From an uncultured Collinsella sp. (GTDB lineage Bacteria; Actinomycetota; Coriobacteriia; Coriobacteriales; Coriobacteriaceae): 28,561 bases of DNA. The stretch spans positions 1 to 28,561 of the forward strand of contig CAUAJB010000021.1 of the NCBI GenBank assembly GCA_958429225.1, read 5' to 3'. The notes under the pieces were generated by a model that saw nothing but the letters and a program-made list of their open reading frames with translations, had not been told where the DNA came from and did no database searches. Positions 16,002-23,519 of the stretch are shown piece by piece; position 1 is the first letter of the stretch; every line of letters begins with the position of its first letter. The position numbers and the translations under genes are program-made.

Positions 16002-16292
16002 CTAAGCGGCGACGGCCTCATAGACCGTGGCGCCCGAGAAGCTGTCATGCAGGCTCTTGCCGGCAATCCACGGCAGCTCGACGACCTCGCAGACCGTGTT
16101 GACCAGCTCGGAGCAGTCAGTAAAGTGGCCCTTGTCGTTGAGGGCCTCGCAATCCTGAACACGCCAATAGCCATCGGTGTGCGTGATGTAGTACTCGTGG
16201 TCGTTGATCGACACGAAAGCGCGCGTCTTGGAACGCAGCAGCTTCAGAAATCCTTCGAAATCGGTCTCGACGACATCTCCAGCCTGGAACAT
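16002..16292 (-). CDS. Small conserved-looking protein of unknown function
   Basis: The 96-residue product is acidic and soluble in appearance, without a signal peptide or membrane segment. I do not recognise a family. Visible features are an opening MFQAGDVVETDFEGF, which resembles the first strand of a small beta-barrel, aromatic strands FVSINDHEYYITHTDGYWRV (26-45), and three Cys (48, 60, 68). A near-perfect AGGAGG lies 7 bases before the ATG at 16292 and a clear terminator follows, so it is a real single-gene unit and probably well translated. It is divergent from the nitroreductase. The 295 bases between them hold no further gene. Confidence 0.8.
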   Translation of the reverse strand: MFQAGDVVETDFEGFLKLLRSKTRAFVSINDHEYYITHTDGYWRVQDCEALNDKGHFTDCSELVNTVCEVVELPWIAGKSLHDSFSGATVYEAVAA

Positions 16293-16587
16293 GATGTTAC
16301 CTCCTGGCCCGGCGCCACCACGGCGCATTGATAAACGTTGGTACTCCTTTAGTAAAACCTTTATCAGAGGTTATGCGTTCGTCATTTAGGCAAGTGGTAA
16401 AAAACCGCAGGGTAGACGGGATAAAACGTTTAACCATCCCATTTGTTTGTCACATTCTGAAGGTACTTTTATGCAAAACCTACTTTCCCAATTGGAATCT
16501 ATCCTTTTGGCCGGGCAATTGACCGTCTATCGTTTAAGCCCGACGGGTATGAACGGGGCATCTGCAACGCCACCGCAAGGAGACACC

Positions 16588-17109
16588 ATGGAGACTATCG
16601 AAGCACTCATTCACCGCCGCAGCTGCCGCAAATACAGCGATCGTCCCGTCGAGGCCGAAAAGCTTGCACGTATTATCGAAGCCGGCCAATATGCACCGAG
16701 CGGCATGGGCCGCCAGCCGGTGACGTTTGTCGCCGTCACCGACCCCGCGACCGTCGAGCGTCTCTCACAGCTCAACGCCCAGGTCATGGACAGCAACAGC
16801 GACCCCTTCTATGGCGCCAAGACCGTTGTGGTGGTGCTGGTTGACCGCAGCGTGCCCACACATCTGGAAGACGGCTCGCTCGCCATGGGCAACTTGCTCA
16901 ACGCCGCCTATGCACTGGGTGTCGATTCGTGCTGGATTCACCGCGCGCATGAGGTCTTTGACTCGCCCGAGGGCTTGGAGCTGCTGGCCAGCTGGGGCCT
17001 GCCCGCCGACGGCAGCCTGCGCGGTGTCGGTAACTGCATTCTTGGCTACGCCGAGGACACGCTACCCGAGGCAAAGCCGCGCCGCGACAACGTCGTCTAC
17101 GTAAGGTAA
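16588..17109 (+). CDS. Nitroreductase family protein
   Basis: This 173-residue flavoprotein has the nitroreductase opening IHRRSCRKYSDRPV (8-21) with the arginines that hold the FMN phosphate, then APSGMGRQPVTFVAV (36-50) and a C-terminal GVGNCILGYAED. It is at the short end of the family. Such enzymes use NAD(P)H to reduce nitro compounds, quinones or other small molecules; the natural substrate is unknown. The ATG at 16588 has AAGGAG 5 bases ahead. The frame is open for 47 more codons upstream, but those residues have no family character. A possible promoter, TTGTCA (16447-16452) with TATGCA 17 bases on, would give a leader of about 105 bases. I see no FMN riboswitch in it. Confidence 0.9.
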   Translation: METIEALIHRRSCRKYSDRPVEAEKLARIIEAGQYAPSGMGRQPVTFVAVTDPATVERLSQLNAQVMDSNSDPFYGAKTVVVVLVDRSVPTHLEDGSLAMGNLLNAAYALGVDSCWIHRAHEVFDSPEGLELLASWGLPADGSLRGVGNCILGYAEDTLPEAKPRRDNVVYVR

Positions 17110-17125
17110 CCCAGGAGCGTCAGCG

Positions 17126-17164
17126 GGGGTAGCTAATTTTGGACGGGGCTATTTTAGCTACCCC
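17126..17164. repeat. Palindromic element with GGACGGGG core
   Basis: Arms GGGGTAGCTAA (17126-17136) and TTAGCTACCCC (17154-17164) pair perfectly around a 17-base loop containing TTTTGGACGGGGC. The element fills the gap between convergent genes, so it may also act as a weak terminator. A degenerate copy of its core lies at 4539-4576. Confidence 0.75.
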
Positions 17165-17173
17165 ACTCGCAAC

Positions 17174-17749
17174 TTATATTGACGTCGCCGTTGTCGTCGT
17201 TTCGTTCGTGTGAGTCGTTTCGGCACCGTCGCCTTGTTCGTCCTCGTCCTTTTGCGCATCGGCGATGGTGGAGGCCGCCGCAACGATACCGCGCTGGGGC
17301 GCGACGCTCGTCTGGGCCTGAGCGCCCTCGACAACTTCTGTACCTACATGCGCGAGCTCGGGCGATTTAAACATTGCGTCCAAGTTGGCGCCACCGCCGG
17401 CATATCCGAGCGCAGCGAGCGCGATGACGATCACTGCAACGGCGGCCACGATCGGCACGTAGCGATGCCAGCCGGCGGGATTGAGCCCGCTGCGGCGAGC
17501 CGCCCCGCGGCTGATGTAGCCGAGCGTTCCGTCGTGCTTGAGCTTTGAGCCCACCACGCGTTTGCGGCCCCACAGCGAGGACTCTGCCTGCATTGCCAAG
17601 CGGGCGCTTGCCGAAGGATAGCCGTATTTAGTGCGCTTGAACGAGCCATCAAACCCCGAGGCGTGTTTGCCCCACGTCACCGATGTTGTGCGTCGGTTGA
17701 CCGGCGCGGCACTCCGCCTTCTGCGGCTCGGTTTTGAAGTCTCAGCCAT
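17174..17749 (-). CDS. Single-pass membrane protein of unknown function
   Basis: The 191-residue product has three parts: a very basic N-terminal region (1-95, many Arg, Lys and Ser), one membrane helix (about 97-117, IVAAVAVIVIALAALGYAGG), and an acidic, Thr-rich C-terminal tail. The charge pattern places the N-terminus in the cytoplasm and the tail outside. I recognise no domain. The ATG at 17749 has GAGGG a few bases ahead. It lies 84 bases downstream of the Fis-type regulator on the same strand and appears to have its own promoter, so the regulator might control it. The Thr/Glu/Asp tail is low complexity and not informative. Confidence 0.72.
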   Translation of the reverse strand: MAETSKPSRRRRSAAPVNRRTTSVTWGKHASGFDGSFKRTKYGYPSASARLAMQAESSLWGRKRVVGSKLKHDGTLGYISRGAARRSGLNPAGWHRYVPIVAAVAVIVIALAALGYAGGGANLDAMFKSPELAHVGTEVVEGAQAQTSVAPQRGIVAAASTIADAQKDEDEQGDGAETTHTNETTTTATSI

Positions 17750-17793
17750 ATGCCCTCGCACGCCGTAACCAAATCGAAACAATAACGCTTTGG

Positions 17794-17822
17794 ACTGTAG
17801 CACACGCGTCGCGTGCGGTCAC
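17794..17822 (-). promoter_or_regulatory. Candidate promoter of the membrane protein gene, with spacer palindrome
   Basis: On the minus strand GTGACC (17822-17817) and TACAGT (17799-17794) are 17 bases apart. The spacer is nearly a perfect palindrome: CACACGCG and CGCGTGCG (17801-17817) around a single T. A regulator bound there would control the promoter. Confidence 0.42.
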
Positions 17823-17833
17823 GGGCGCCTCGC

Positions 17834-19051
17834 TCAACGGTCATCGTCCTTCAGCAAGCGCCACAGCGTTGTACGGCTTATGCCCAGCACCTCCGCCGCA
17901 CGGGTTCGGTTGCCGTGGAGATGGTCTACAACCAGATGCGCGATATCTCGCTCGGTATCGGCCAGCGGTCGCAGGATATACAGGTCACTTTCAAGCGTCG
18001 GGGCGCCAAAGGTTGCGGTCTTAATCACGTCCTCTTGGGCGAGCACTTCCTCCGCCACAGCGCGGTCCACCGTGCCCGTCCCCACCAATATATACAGTCG
18101 TTCCGAGACCTCGCGGAGCTGCAGATAATTGCGCGGCCAGCGGTAAGCATCGAGCGTCTTCGTCGCCGCGGCAGACAGCGTGGGTGCTGCCGTCTCAAAT
18201 GCATCAGCGAGATATTCCAAATAGCGCGCAACCTTCGTCGACGCGGCTCCCTGCTCGGCGATTGCCGGCGCCACGCTCACCGCGCAGGCGAAGCGCTCGG
18301 TCACAAACGCGGCTTGATCACTTTCGCCGCCGCCCGGCATGTCATTCGCTGTCAGCACCACATGGCAGCGCGTCGCCAACGCGGTGTCGGCCATCGTGGA
18401 GACCAGCTCGCGGAGGCGCTGGGGGCCAACCGCGTTCCAGCCCTCAATGCAAAGGGTCAGCCCCGTTTGGAACAACGGCGATTCGGCGCTTTTGAGCACA
18501 TGGCGCCAACCGCGATCGGTGAGTTCATCGAGCGCGACGGAAACAAAGGGCTGATCGGCAAAAGGACCGTCCAGATAGAGGCGCTTGGCGATCTCGACCT
18601 GACCCGCTCCCAGCTCACCCTCGAGCATAAGGGGCACACCGCGCGCGTAGCTCTCGGCAACCGGTGCAGCTACCGCAGCGGCACCCTCAACGATGCCGTA
18701 CGCGCTCGATTCGTAGCGGGCCTCAACCTCGTCGGCGTTGAGCCACTCGATGCCCGCATGCGCCGCGGCGCCGCGCACCTCGCGGACCACGACGACCCAA
18801 AGCCCCCCGCCCTCTTTGTCGGTGGGGCGAACGGTCAGGCTCAGGCGCGTACCCTCACGCCCCATAACCAGACGCGCGCCGTCTCCTATACGGTCGAGAC
18901 GCTCAGCGACAAAAGCCGCCACATCCCGCTCAAGCGCCGCGCCATTCATGGTAGAGATCGCGACGTCCCCACGCGCATCGATTGCCAATGCCGAGGCCCC
19001 GGCAGCAGCTAGGGCATCGGTCAAGATGTTCAGCTTGGCATCGCTATCCAT
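17834..19051 (-). CDS. Fis-type regulator with a degenerate sigma-54-activator-like AAA+ core
   Basis: The 405-residue product ends in a Fis-type helix-turn-helix (about 362-402; NRTRAAEVLGISRTTLWRLL). The middle follows the layout of bacterial enhancer-binding proteins, but the key motifs are eroded. The Walker A position reads GELGAGQVE (145-153), with Gln for Lys. The Walker B position reads LTLCIEGW (198-205), without the Asp-Glu pair. The GAFTGA loop that contacts sigma-54 is absent. The YRWPRNYLQLREV block (303-315) is kept. The N-terminal 110 residues could be a sensor domain. It therefore probably binds DNA without ATP hydrolysis and without sigma-54. The ATG at 19051 has AGGGG about 8 bases ahead. 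It lies between the YeiH permease and the membrane protein gene, all on one strand. Confidence 0.8.
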   Translation of the reverse strand: MDSDAKLNILTDALAAAGASALAIDARGDVAISTMNGAALERDVAAFVAERLDRIGDGARLVMGREGTRLSLTVRPTDKEGGGLWVVVVREVRGAAAHAGIEWLNADEVEARYESSAYGIVEGAAAVAAPVAESYARGVPLMLEGELGAGQVEIAKRLYLDGPFADQPFVSVALDELTDRGWRHVLKSAESPLFQTGLTLCIEGWNAVGPQRLRELVSTMADTALATRCHVVLTANDMPGGGESDQAAFVTERFACAVSVAPAIAEQGAASTKVARYLEYLADAFETAAPTLSAAATKTLDAYRWPRNYLQLREVSERLYILVGTGTVDRAVAEEVLAQEDVIKTATFGAPTLESDLYILRPLADTERDIAHLVVDHLHGNRTRAAEVLGISRTTLWRLLKDDDR

Positions 19052-19101
19052 GATTTGCCCCTGTCCGCAGCGACGTGCAACCGCCGACGGTCGCACGACC
19101 G

Positions 19102-19139
19102 AGTGTTTCAAAATTGAACGATATTGCTCACCAAACACT
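19102..19139. promoter_or_regulatory. Candidate operator: nested palindrome before the Fis-type regulator
   Basis: AGTGTTT (19102-19108) and AAACACT (19133-19139) flank a 16-base imperfect palindrome centred on ATAT (19115-19130; 12 of 16 bases symmetric, form TGAnCnATATnGnTCA). The two dyads are almost concentric. It lies about 50-90 bases before the regulator start and could be an autoregulatory site. Confidence 0.4.
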
Positions 19140-19176
19140 ATAGGGCAGAAAGCGTCATCCTGCGAGTATAGGTGTT

Positions 19177-19265
19177 GCCCCGCATCGCCATCCTGGCGGG
19201 GCGATAAGAGCTCTTCGGGACTTATAAACCTGCGGACAAGCCATACCCGCAAGAGCTCCTATCGC
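19177..19265. other. Two adjoining hairpins between yeiH-type gene and regulator
   Basis: GCCCCGC (19177-19183) pairs with GCGGGGC (19196-19202). The next arm, GCGATAAGAGCTCTT (19201-19215), pairs with 19251-19265 with one mismatch. The stems share two bases, and the segment ATCGC at 19184-19188 repeats the pairing target at 19261-19265, so alternative folds are possible. No T-run follows on the minus strand. This may be a weak terminator of the permease gene or a leader structure of the regulator gene. Confidence 0.55.
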
Positions 19266-19317
19266 TCCACCGTGAGAATGCGCTCACCAACACGCAGCAC
19301 GCAAACAAGCTACTTCT

Positions 19318-20352
19318 CTACCAGATTCCCAGCACGTGCTGCATTCCCAAACTCATGCACGCAATACCAATCCAGCAGCAAAAGCCCAGCGCGATGGGCT
19401 TGCCGCCCTTTTTGACCAGCTCGACGATATCGGTATTAAAACCAATAGCCGCCATGGCCATCACAATAAAGAACTTCGACAGCTCCTTGATGGGCGCCGT
19501 GATGGACACAGGAAGCTGAAACACCGTGGTGATCACGCTCGCCAGCACAAAGAACAGCACAAACATGGGAAACGCGCGTTTAAGCGAGAACGTGCTCTTA
19601 GCGTCGCCACCGGCCTTGCGTGCCAGATGCATCTGCCAGCATGCGAGGACCAATGTGATAGGAATAATAGCCAGCGTCCTGGTGAGCTTGACCACTGTGG
19701 CGCTCTCGAGCACATTGGCGCCGGGATGCATGCTGTCCCAAGCGCTCGCCGCAGCCGTTACGGACGAGGTGTCGTTGATGGCGGTACCGGCAAACAGGCC
19801 AAAGCCCTCGTTGGTCAGCCCGAGCATGCCGCCGAGCGTTGGAAACACGAGCGCCGCGATAACGTTAAACAGGAAGATGACCGAAATAGCCTGGGCAATC
19901 TCGCGATCGTCGGCATCGATGACGGGCGCGGTCGCGGCGATGGCAGAACCGCCGCAAATCGACGAACCCACACCCACAAGCGTCGCGATCTTGCCCGGCA
20001 CGTTCATAACGTGGCAGAGCACAAAGGCGATGACAAGCGAGGTCGAGATTGTTGCCACGATAATCGGTAGCGACTGGGTGCCCTTGGACAGAATCTGGGA
20101 GAGGTTCATGCCAAAGCCAAGCAGGATAACTGCGTACTGCAAGACTTTTTTGGACGTATAGGTAATGCCGGCGGCGAGCTGTTCGCGACGATTCTTGGGA
20201 AAGACGAGCGCCAGGACCATGCCAAAGAGGATGGCAAATACCGGCCCGCCGACCACCTCAATTTGTTTGCCGAGCAACGTCGCGGGGATAGCGATGATCA
20301 GGCAGAACAAGACGCCTTTCCAGCGCTCGCGTACGATGTTTGCCAGTTGCAT
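19318..20352 (-). CDS. YeiH-family putative sulfate/anion exporter (UPF0324)
   Basis: The product is a 344-residue membrane protein with about ten helices. It follows the UPF0324/YeiH family from end to end: GGPVFAILFGMVLALVF (35-51), YAVILLGFGMNLSQI, the glycine-rich GVGSSICGGSAIAATAPV (127-144), GTAINDTSSVTAAA, and a C-terminal IGFNTDIVELVKKGGKP. Family members are annotated as putative sulfate exporters, and experimental proof is thin. The ATG at 20352 has AGAAGGA about 9 bases ahead. It diverges from the GntR/FCD regulator with a 163-base shared promoter region, which makes that regulator the likely controller. A LysR gene is the usual neighbour in other bacteria; here it is a GntR gene plus a Fis-type gene. 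Confidence 0.9.
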   Translation of the reverse strand: MQLANIVRERWKGVLFCLIIAIPATLLGKQIEVVGGPVFAILFGMVLALVFPKNRREQLAAGITYTSKKVLQYAVILLGFGMNLSQILSKGTQSLPIIVATISTSLVIAFVLCHVMNVPGKIATLVGVGSSICGGSAIAATAPVIDADDREIAQAISVIFLFNVIAALVFPTLGGMLGLTNEGFGLFAGTAINDTSSVTAAASAWDSMHPGANVLESATVVKLTRTLAIIPITLVLACWQMHLARKAGGDAKSTFSLKRAFPMFVLFFVLASVITTVFQLPVSITAPIKELSKFFIVMAMAAIGFNTDIVELVKKGGKPIALGFCCWIGIACMSLGMQHVLGIW

Positions 20353-20515
20353 ATGGGATTCCTTCTTTCTATTTCACGTTTGCGACGGCTTATGATACGG
20401 CAACATTGAGCGCAGCCTTGCGCAAACACAGACTAAGATGCCGCAATAGTTCTCAGGCAACAGCCGAATTACCCACCGCGGAAAGCTGATTCGCGGCATA
20501 ATTAACAACTGACAT

Positions 20516-21247
20516 ATGAGTTTGATAGAACAGTTGCGAGGCGCTATGGAAGAATCGATGCACGTCGGCGAGCAGGAAACGAGCCTACAGGACCAGTCCT
20601 ACCACACCATTCGACGCAAAATCGTCTACCTGGACTACAAGCCGGGCGAAAAGCTGGGCGTCAAGCAACTTTGCGACGACCTGGATATGGGGCGCACGCC
20701 CGTGCGCGAGGCTTTGGTTCGCTTGGCGCAGGAAGGCCTGGTGCGCACCGTGCCCCAGAGCGGCACCTACGTCTCACCCATCAACCTCACCCTTGCCGAG
20801 AGTGCCTGTTACATCCGCGAGCATCTGGAAAAGCAGGTGATTGTGGAGTGCTGTGCGCGCGCCACGTCGGCCGGCATCGAGCAGCTCGACCGCGCCATCG
20901 TGCTGCAGGAAAAGGCCATGGCCGAGGAGGATCGCATCGGCTTCTTTTTGAGCGACAACCTCATGCATCACATGATTTTTAGCATCGCATGTCGCAGCAC
21001 CGTGTGGTCGTGGCTCGAAGAGACCAATGCCGACCTGGAGCGCTTCCGCTGGCTGCGCGCCGCCACGCAGGTTCTCGACAATCAGGACATCGTGAACGAG
21101 CACAAGCAGATTCGCCGCGCTATCGCCGGTCGCGACCCCATCGAAGCGAGCTTTTTGGTCAGCAAGCACCTGCACATGATGTTCCGCAATCAAACCGAGG
21201 TTCTGGACCAGTTCCCCGAGTACTTCGAGACCAGCAAGCTCCGCTAA
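20516..21247 (+). CDS. GntR-family regulator, FadR subfamily (FCD domain)
   Basis: The product has 243 residues. The N-terminal winged helix spans about 27-88, with LGVKQLCDDLDMGRTPVREA (47-66) and GLVRTVPQSGTYVSP. The C-terminal FCD ligand domain (95-232) carries a likely metal site made of Asp147, His151, His196 and His218, suggesting a carboxylate or similar effector. The first ATG (20516) lacks a ribosome site; an in-frame ATG at 20546 has GAGG 4 bases ahead and would shorten the protein by 10 residues without touching the domain, so the start is uncertain. It is divergent from the YeiH permease. The intergenic region contains TTGAGC and GCGCAA in inverted order near 20410, a possible operator. 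Its stop codon overlaps a REP-like repeat by two bases. Confidence 0.9.
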   Translation: MSLIEQLRGAMEESMHVGEQETSLQDQSYHTIRRKIVYLDYKPGEKLGVKQLCDDLDMGRTPVREALVRLAQEGLVRTVPQSGTYVSPINLTLAESACYIREHLEKQVIVECCARATSAGIEQLDRAIVLQEKAMAEEDRIGFFLSDNLMHHMIFSIACRSTVWSWLEETNADLERFRWLRAATQVLDNQDIVNEHKQIRRAIAGRDPIEASFLVSKHLHMMFRNQTEVLDQFPEYFETSKLR

Positions 21248-21282
21248 CCTGCCAAAAAGGGACAGGTTTATTTTGGCAGGTT
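21246..21282. repeat. REP-like palindrome, GGGACAGG family, copy 1
   Basis: Arms AACCTGCCAAAA (21246-21257) and TTTTGGCAGGTT (21271-21282) pair perfectly around the loop AGGGACAGGTTTA. Near-identical copies are at 23433-23471 (opposite direction) and 26619-26653. This copy starts inside the stop codon of the GntR gene. Confidence 0.9.
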
Positions 21283-21301
21283 TTATCCGAGCAAATGCAA
21301 C

Positions 21302-21337
21302 AAGGCCCGGCTCCGTCTTGATGCGGAGCCGGGCCTT
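21302..21337. terminator. Terminator between the GntR gene and glmS
   Basis: A perfect 14-base stem (21302-21315 with 21324-21337, AAGGCCCGGCTCCG) and 8-base loop lie between convergent genes. It sits 23 bases past the glmS stop. The T-run is poor on both strands (CCTTGTTG on the glmS side), but the stem is very stable. Confidence 0.75.
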
Positions 21338-21360
21338 AGTCGCTAGAACGGCGGAACCAA

Positions 21361-23208
21361 CTACTCGACCGTGACGCTTTTCGCCAGGTTTCGGGGTTGG
21401 TCGACGTCGCAGCCGCGCAGGATGGCGACCTCGCGGGCGAGCAGCTGCAGCGGGACGCTCGCCGTGATGGGGCTGAACACGTCGCGGACTGCTGGCACGC
21501 GGATAATGCAGTCGGCGATCTTGTTGATCTCCTCGTCGCCCTCGGTGGCAACGACGATGACCTTGGCGCCGCGCGCCTTGCACTCCATGAGGTTCGACAC
21601 GGTCTTGTCGTAGGTGGCACTCTTGGTGGCCACGGCGATGACAGGGAAGCCCGGGTCGATCAGCGCGATGGGGCCGTGCTTCATCTCACCGGCGGCGTAG
21701 GCCTCGGCGTGCAGGTAGCTGACCTCTTTGAGCTTGAGCGCGCCCTCGTAGGAAATAGCGGCACCCATGCCACGGCCCACGAACAGCGCCGACTGCGCGT
21801 CCTTGCACAGCAGGGCGGCCTCATGCACGGCCTCGGTTTGGGTATCCAAAATCCACTGGATCTGCTCGGCCGTATCGGAAAGCTCGCGGAACAGCATGCG
21901 CGCCTGCTTGGTGGTCAAGCGGTACTTGACCTGCGCCAGCAGCAGAGCCAAAAGCGTAAGGCTCACGACCTGGCCGATGAAGCTCTTGGTCGAGGCGACC
22001 GCGATCTCCTTGTTGGCCTTGGTGTAGATGACGCCGTCGCTCTCACGCGCCACGGGGCTGCCCACCACGTTGGTGATGCCGAAGACCTTGGCACCCTTGA
22101 TGCGCGCATCGCGAATGGCGGCAAGGGTATCGGCCGTCTCGCCCGACTGGGACACGGCAACGACAAGCGTCGTCGGCGTAATGATGGGGTTGCGATAACG
22201 GAACTCGCTGGCCGCCTCCACCTCGGTGGGGATGCGAGCCCAGCCCTCAATGAGATTCTTGGCAATGAGGCCAGCGTGATAGCTGGTGCCGCAGGCGATC
22301 ACGTAGACGCGGTCGATGTCGTTGAGCTCCTCGAGCGAAAGGCCCAGCTCGTCGATGTCGAGCTCGCCGGCCGGCGTCATGCGGCCCACCAGCGTGTCGC
22401 GCACGACGCGCGGCTGCTCGTGGATCTCCTTGAGCATAAAGTCGGGATAACCGCCCTTTTCTGCCATGTCCAGGTCCCAGTCGATGTGGGTGACCTTGGG
22501 CTCGATAACGTTGCCGGCCTCGTCGGTGTACTCGACGCCTGCGGGCGTAAGCTTGGCAAACTGACCGTCCTCGAGCACCACGACATCGCGGGTGGCGTCG
22601 ATGAGCGCGATGACGTCGGAGGCGACATAGGCGCCGGTCTCGCCCACGCCGACCACGATCGGGGAATCCTTGCGGGCCACGGCGATCACGCCGGGCTCGT
22701 CAGCGCACACGACGGCCAGACCATAGGCACCGACCACGTGGGCGCAAGCCTCGCGCACGGAGGCCATCAGGTCGTGCGTCTCGGCATAAGCCTCTTCGAT
22801 CAGATGCGCGAAGACCTCGGTATCGGTCTCGCTCTTAAAGTGGTGGCCGCGGCCCTCCAGCTCTTCGCGCAGCTCGGCGAAGTTCTCGATGATGCCGTTG
22901 TGGACGATGGCGATACGACCGTCGCAGCTGGTGTGGGGGTGAGCGTTAACGACGGAGGGCTTGCCGTGGGTGGCCCAACGGGTGTGGCCGATACCGCAGG
23001 TAGCGTCGCTGTCGATGTTGGAAAGCTCGCTCTCCAAGCCCGCGACCTTGCCCACGCGGCGGATGACGTCGAGGTGCGCCGCGGCGCCCTCGCCCACCTC
23101 GAGCGCGACGCCCGAGGAGTCATAGCCGCGATACTCCATACGCTTGAGGCCTGTGACCAGGATGTTCTTTGCAATATCAGAGCCGGTGTAGCCGACAATT
23201 CCGCACAT
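21361..23208 (-). CDS. glmS: Glutamine-fructose-6-phosphate aminotransferase (isomerising)
   Basis: This 615-residue enzyme makes glucosamine-6-phosphate for peptidoglycan and other amino sugars. The N-terminal glutaminase domain starts MCGIVGYTG, with Cys2 as nucleophile, followed by GIGHTRWATHG (72-82) and HNGIIEN (103-109). Two SIS sugar-isomerase domains follow, with CGTSYHAG (306-313) and SQSGETADT (353-361). The C-terminus DQPRNLAKSVTVE carries the catalytic loop lysine. Full family length. The ATG at 23208 has AAGGG about 9 bases ahead; the in-frame codons further upstream would block the N-terminal Cys and are excluded. A palindromic site lies at its promoter. No glmS ribozyme core is visible in the leader. 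Confidence 0.97.
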   Translation of the reverse strand: MCGIVGYTGSDIAKNILVTGLKRMEYRGYDSSGVALEVGEGAAAHLDVIRRVGKVAGLESELSNIDSDATCGIGHTRWATHGKPSVVNAHPHTSCDGRIAIVHNGIIENFAELREELEGRGHHFKSETDTEVFAHLIEEAYAETHDLMASVREACAHVVGAYGLAVVCADEPGVIAVARKDSPIVVGVGETGAYVASDVIALIDATRDVVVLEDGQFAKLTPAGVEYTDEAGNVIEPKVTHIDWDLDMAEKGGYPDFMLKEIHEQPRVVRDTLVGRMTPAGELDIDELGLSLEELNDIDRVYVIACGTSYHAGLIAKNLIEGWARIPTEVEAASEFRYRNPIITPTTLVVAVSQSGETADTLAAIRDARIKGAKVFGITNVVGSPVARESDGVIYTKANKEIAVASTKSFIGQVVSLTLLALLLAQVKYRLTTKQARMLFRELSDTAEQIQWILDTQTEAVHEAALLCKDAQSALFVGRGMGAAISYEGALKLKEVSYLHAEAYAAGEMKHGPIALIDPGFPVIAVATKSATYDKTVSNLMECKARGAKVIVVATEGDEEINKIADCIIRVPAVRDVFSPITASVPLQLLAREVAILRGCDVDQPRNLAKSVTVE

Positions 23209-23282
23209 AGGATAAATCCCTTCGTCCGCTTGACTGCAAAACGTCCACGCACAGGGGGCGCTGAGACGCATAACGTTCGAGT

Positions 23283-23342
23283 ATTGTACTCACGCAAACG
23301 CAAGCTGATATACCAGAAGTGGTATCTCAACTTAGATACCAC
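23283..23342 (-). promoter_or_regulatory. glmS promoter region with TGGTATC inverted repeats
   Basis: On the minus strand TACAAT (23288-23283) is a good -10 box about 75 bases before the glmS start; the -35 position reads only ATATCA. Just upstream lie three TGGTAT half-sites: ATACCA (23310-23315) with TGGTAT (23320-23325) around 4 bases, and GTGGTATC (23319-23326) with GATACCAC (23335-23342) around 8 bases. The middle half-site is shared by the two palindromes. Overlap with the -35 region suggests control of glmS by a dimeric regulator. Confidence 0.5.
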
Positions 23343-23370
23343 CCGATGCACACACGTCCAGCCGGTCCAA

Positions 23371-23405
23371 ACCACCACAAAGGTACCTGCCCCCTTCGTG
23401 GTGGT
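23371..23405. repeat. REP-like palindrome, ACCACCAC family
   Basis: Arms ACCACCACAAAGG (23371-23383) and CCTTCGTGGTGGT (23393-23405) pair with one mismatch. Read on the minus strand, the centre is GGGCAGGTA, similar to the GGGACAGGT core of the other family. It lies in the 311-base glmS-LacI intergenic region, 27 bases from another REP-like element. Confidence 0.7.
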
Positions 23406-23432
23406 CGCGCTGGCAACGGCGTTTCCCCAGAT

Positions 23433-23471
23433 AAACCTGCCAAAATAAACCTGTCCCTTTTTGGTAGGTTT
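23433..23471. repeat. REP-like palindrome, GGGACAGG family, copy 2 (inverted)
   Basis: AAACCTGCCAAAA (23433-23445) and TTTTGGTAGGTTT (23459-23471) pair with one G-T wobble. The loop, read on the minus strand, is AGGGACAGGTTTA, identical to copies 1 and 3. Shared sequence with copy 3 continues outward as ATCTGGGGAAA. It lies 7 bases before a TACAAT box (23479-23484) that is probably the -10 of the LacI gene. Confidence 0.9.
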
Positions 23472-23519
23472 AGGATGCTACAATCTGGCTTGTACTTGAA
23501 ACGCATCAAAGGGGCCGCT

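Noticed and set aside
16447..16587. FMN riboswitch before the nitroreductase
   Set aside because: The conserved FMN element sequences are absent and no matching fold is evident.
23209..23282. glmS ribozyme in the glmS leader
   Set aside because: The leader is too short and has no recognisable ribozyme core.
21397..23448. A 683-codon open frame on the plus strand
   Set aside because: It is antisense to glmS and composed of low-information Gly/Val/Asp/His-rich sequence; glmS is certain.
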